Source: Spirochaetia bacterium (GTDB lineage Bacteria; Spirochaetota; Spirochaetia; JABMQR01). From it: 6,219 nucleotides of DNA. The position numbers were made by a program, and so were the translations under genes. The notes under the pieces were generated by a model. It worked only from the letters and a program-made list of their open reading frames with translations. It was not told the origin of the DNA and made no database searches. Below, piece after piece: positions 6,174 through 6,219 of this stretch. The DNA lies in NCBI GenBank assembly GCA_016784705.1, contig JADHUD010000154.1, positions 1-6,219 on the forward strand, written 5' to 3'. How positions within the stretch are numbered: the first letter of the stretch is position 1; each line of letters opens with the position of its first letter.

Positions 6174-6210
6174 ATAAGTCGGATATAAACGTATAAACCG
6201 ATATGCTTAT
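6174..6210 (-). promoter_or_regulatory. AT-rich upstream region of tctC with nested repeats, candidate operator/promoter
   Basis: On the plus strand two direct TATAAAC copies (6184-6190 and 6192-6198) lie between CGG (6180-6182) and CCG (6198-6200), flanked by ATAAG (6174-6178) and CTTAT (6206-6210). The outer elements form an imperfect dyad. This is where the tct operon promoter should be, but I could not pick a convincing -35/-10 pair, and short matches in AT-rich DNA can arise by chance. Confidence 0.3.
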
Positions 6211-6219
6211 TTTTTTCTC

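Overview
The window joins two blocks of genes that converge near position 2930. The plus-strand block (1-2905) holds the 3' part of yidC (membrane protein insertase), a complete jag/khpB (RNA-binding KH-R3H protein) and metK (S-adenosylmethionine synthetase). The minus-strand block, read from right to left, is a complete tripartite tricarboxylate transporter operon in the order tctC (periplasmic binding protein), tctB (small membrane subunit), tctA (large membrane subunit). This is the gene order of the classical tctCBA operon.

The DNA is AT-rich. The yidC part retains the end of the large periplasmic domain (FYIGPQ motif) found in long, Gram-negative-type YidC, so the host is a diderm. A long YidC followed directly by jag, together with a binding protein whose signal peptide ends in FAGG followed by an acidic stretch, fits a spirochaete (Spirochaeta/Treponema-like) best. 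That assignment is inference from gene content and style, not from a marker gene.

The plus-strand genes follow each other with gaps of 60 and 37 bases and each has a Shine-Dalgarno site, so they look like one housekeeping transcription unit whose promoter lies left of the window. The yidC-jag gap is almost filled by a 10-bp perfect hairpin. In the tct operon, tctB and tctA are tightly coupled: the tctB stop codon lies in the tctA ribosome binding site. tctC is separated from tctB by 204 bases that hold a perfect 20-bp palindrome just after tctC and a threefold 12-bp tandem repeat abutting the tctB ribosome binding site. Both could tune the ratio of binding protein to permease. No stretch longer than 300 bases lacks a gene.

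I see no RNA gene, mobile element, CRISPR array or clearly new gene system. The items worth a second look are the small non-coding structures, the hexanucleotide repeat inside jag, and the divergent ligand-loop sequence of TctC.
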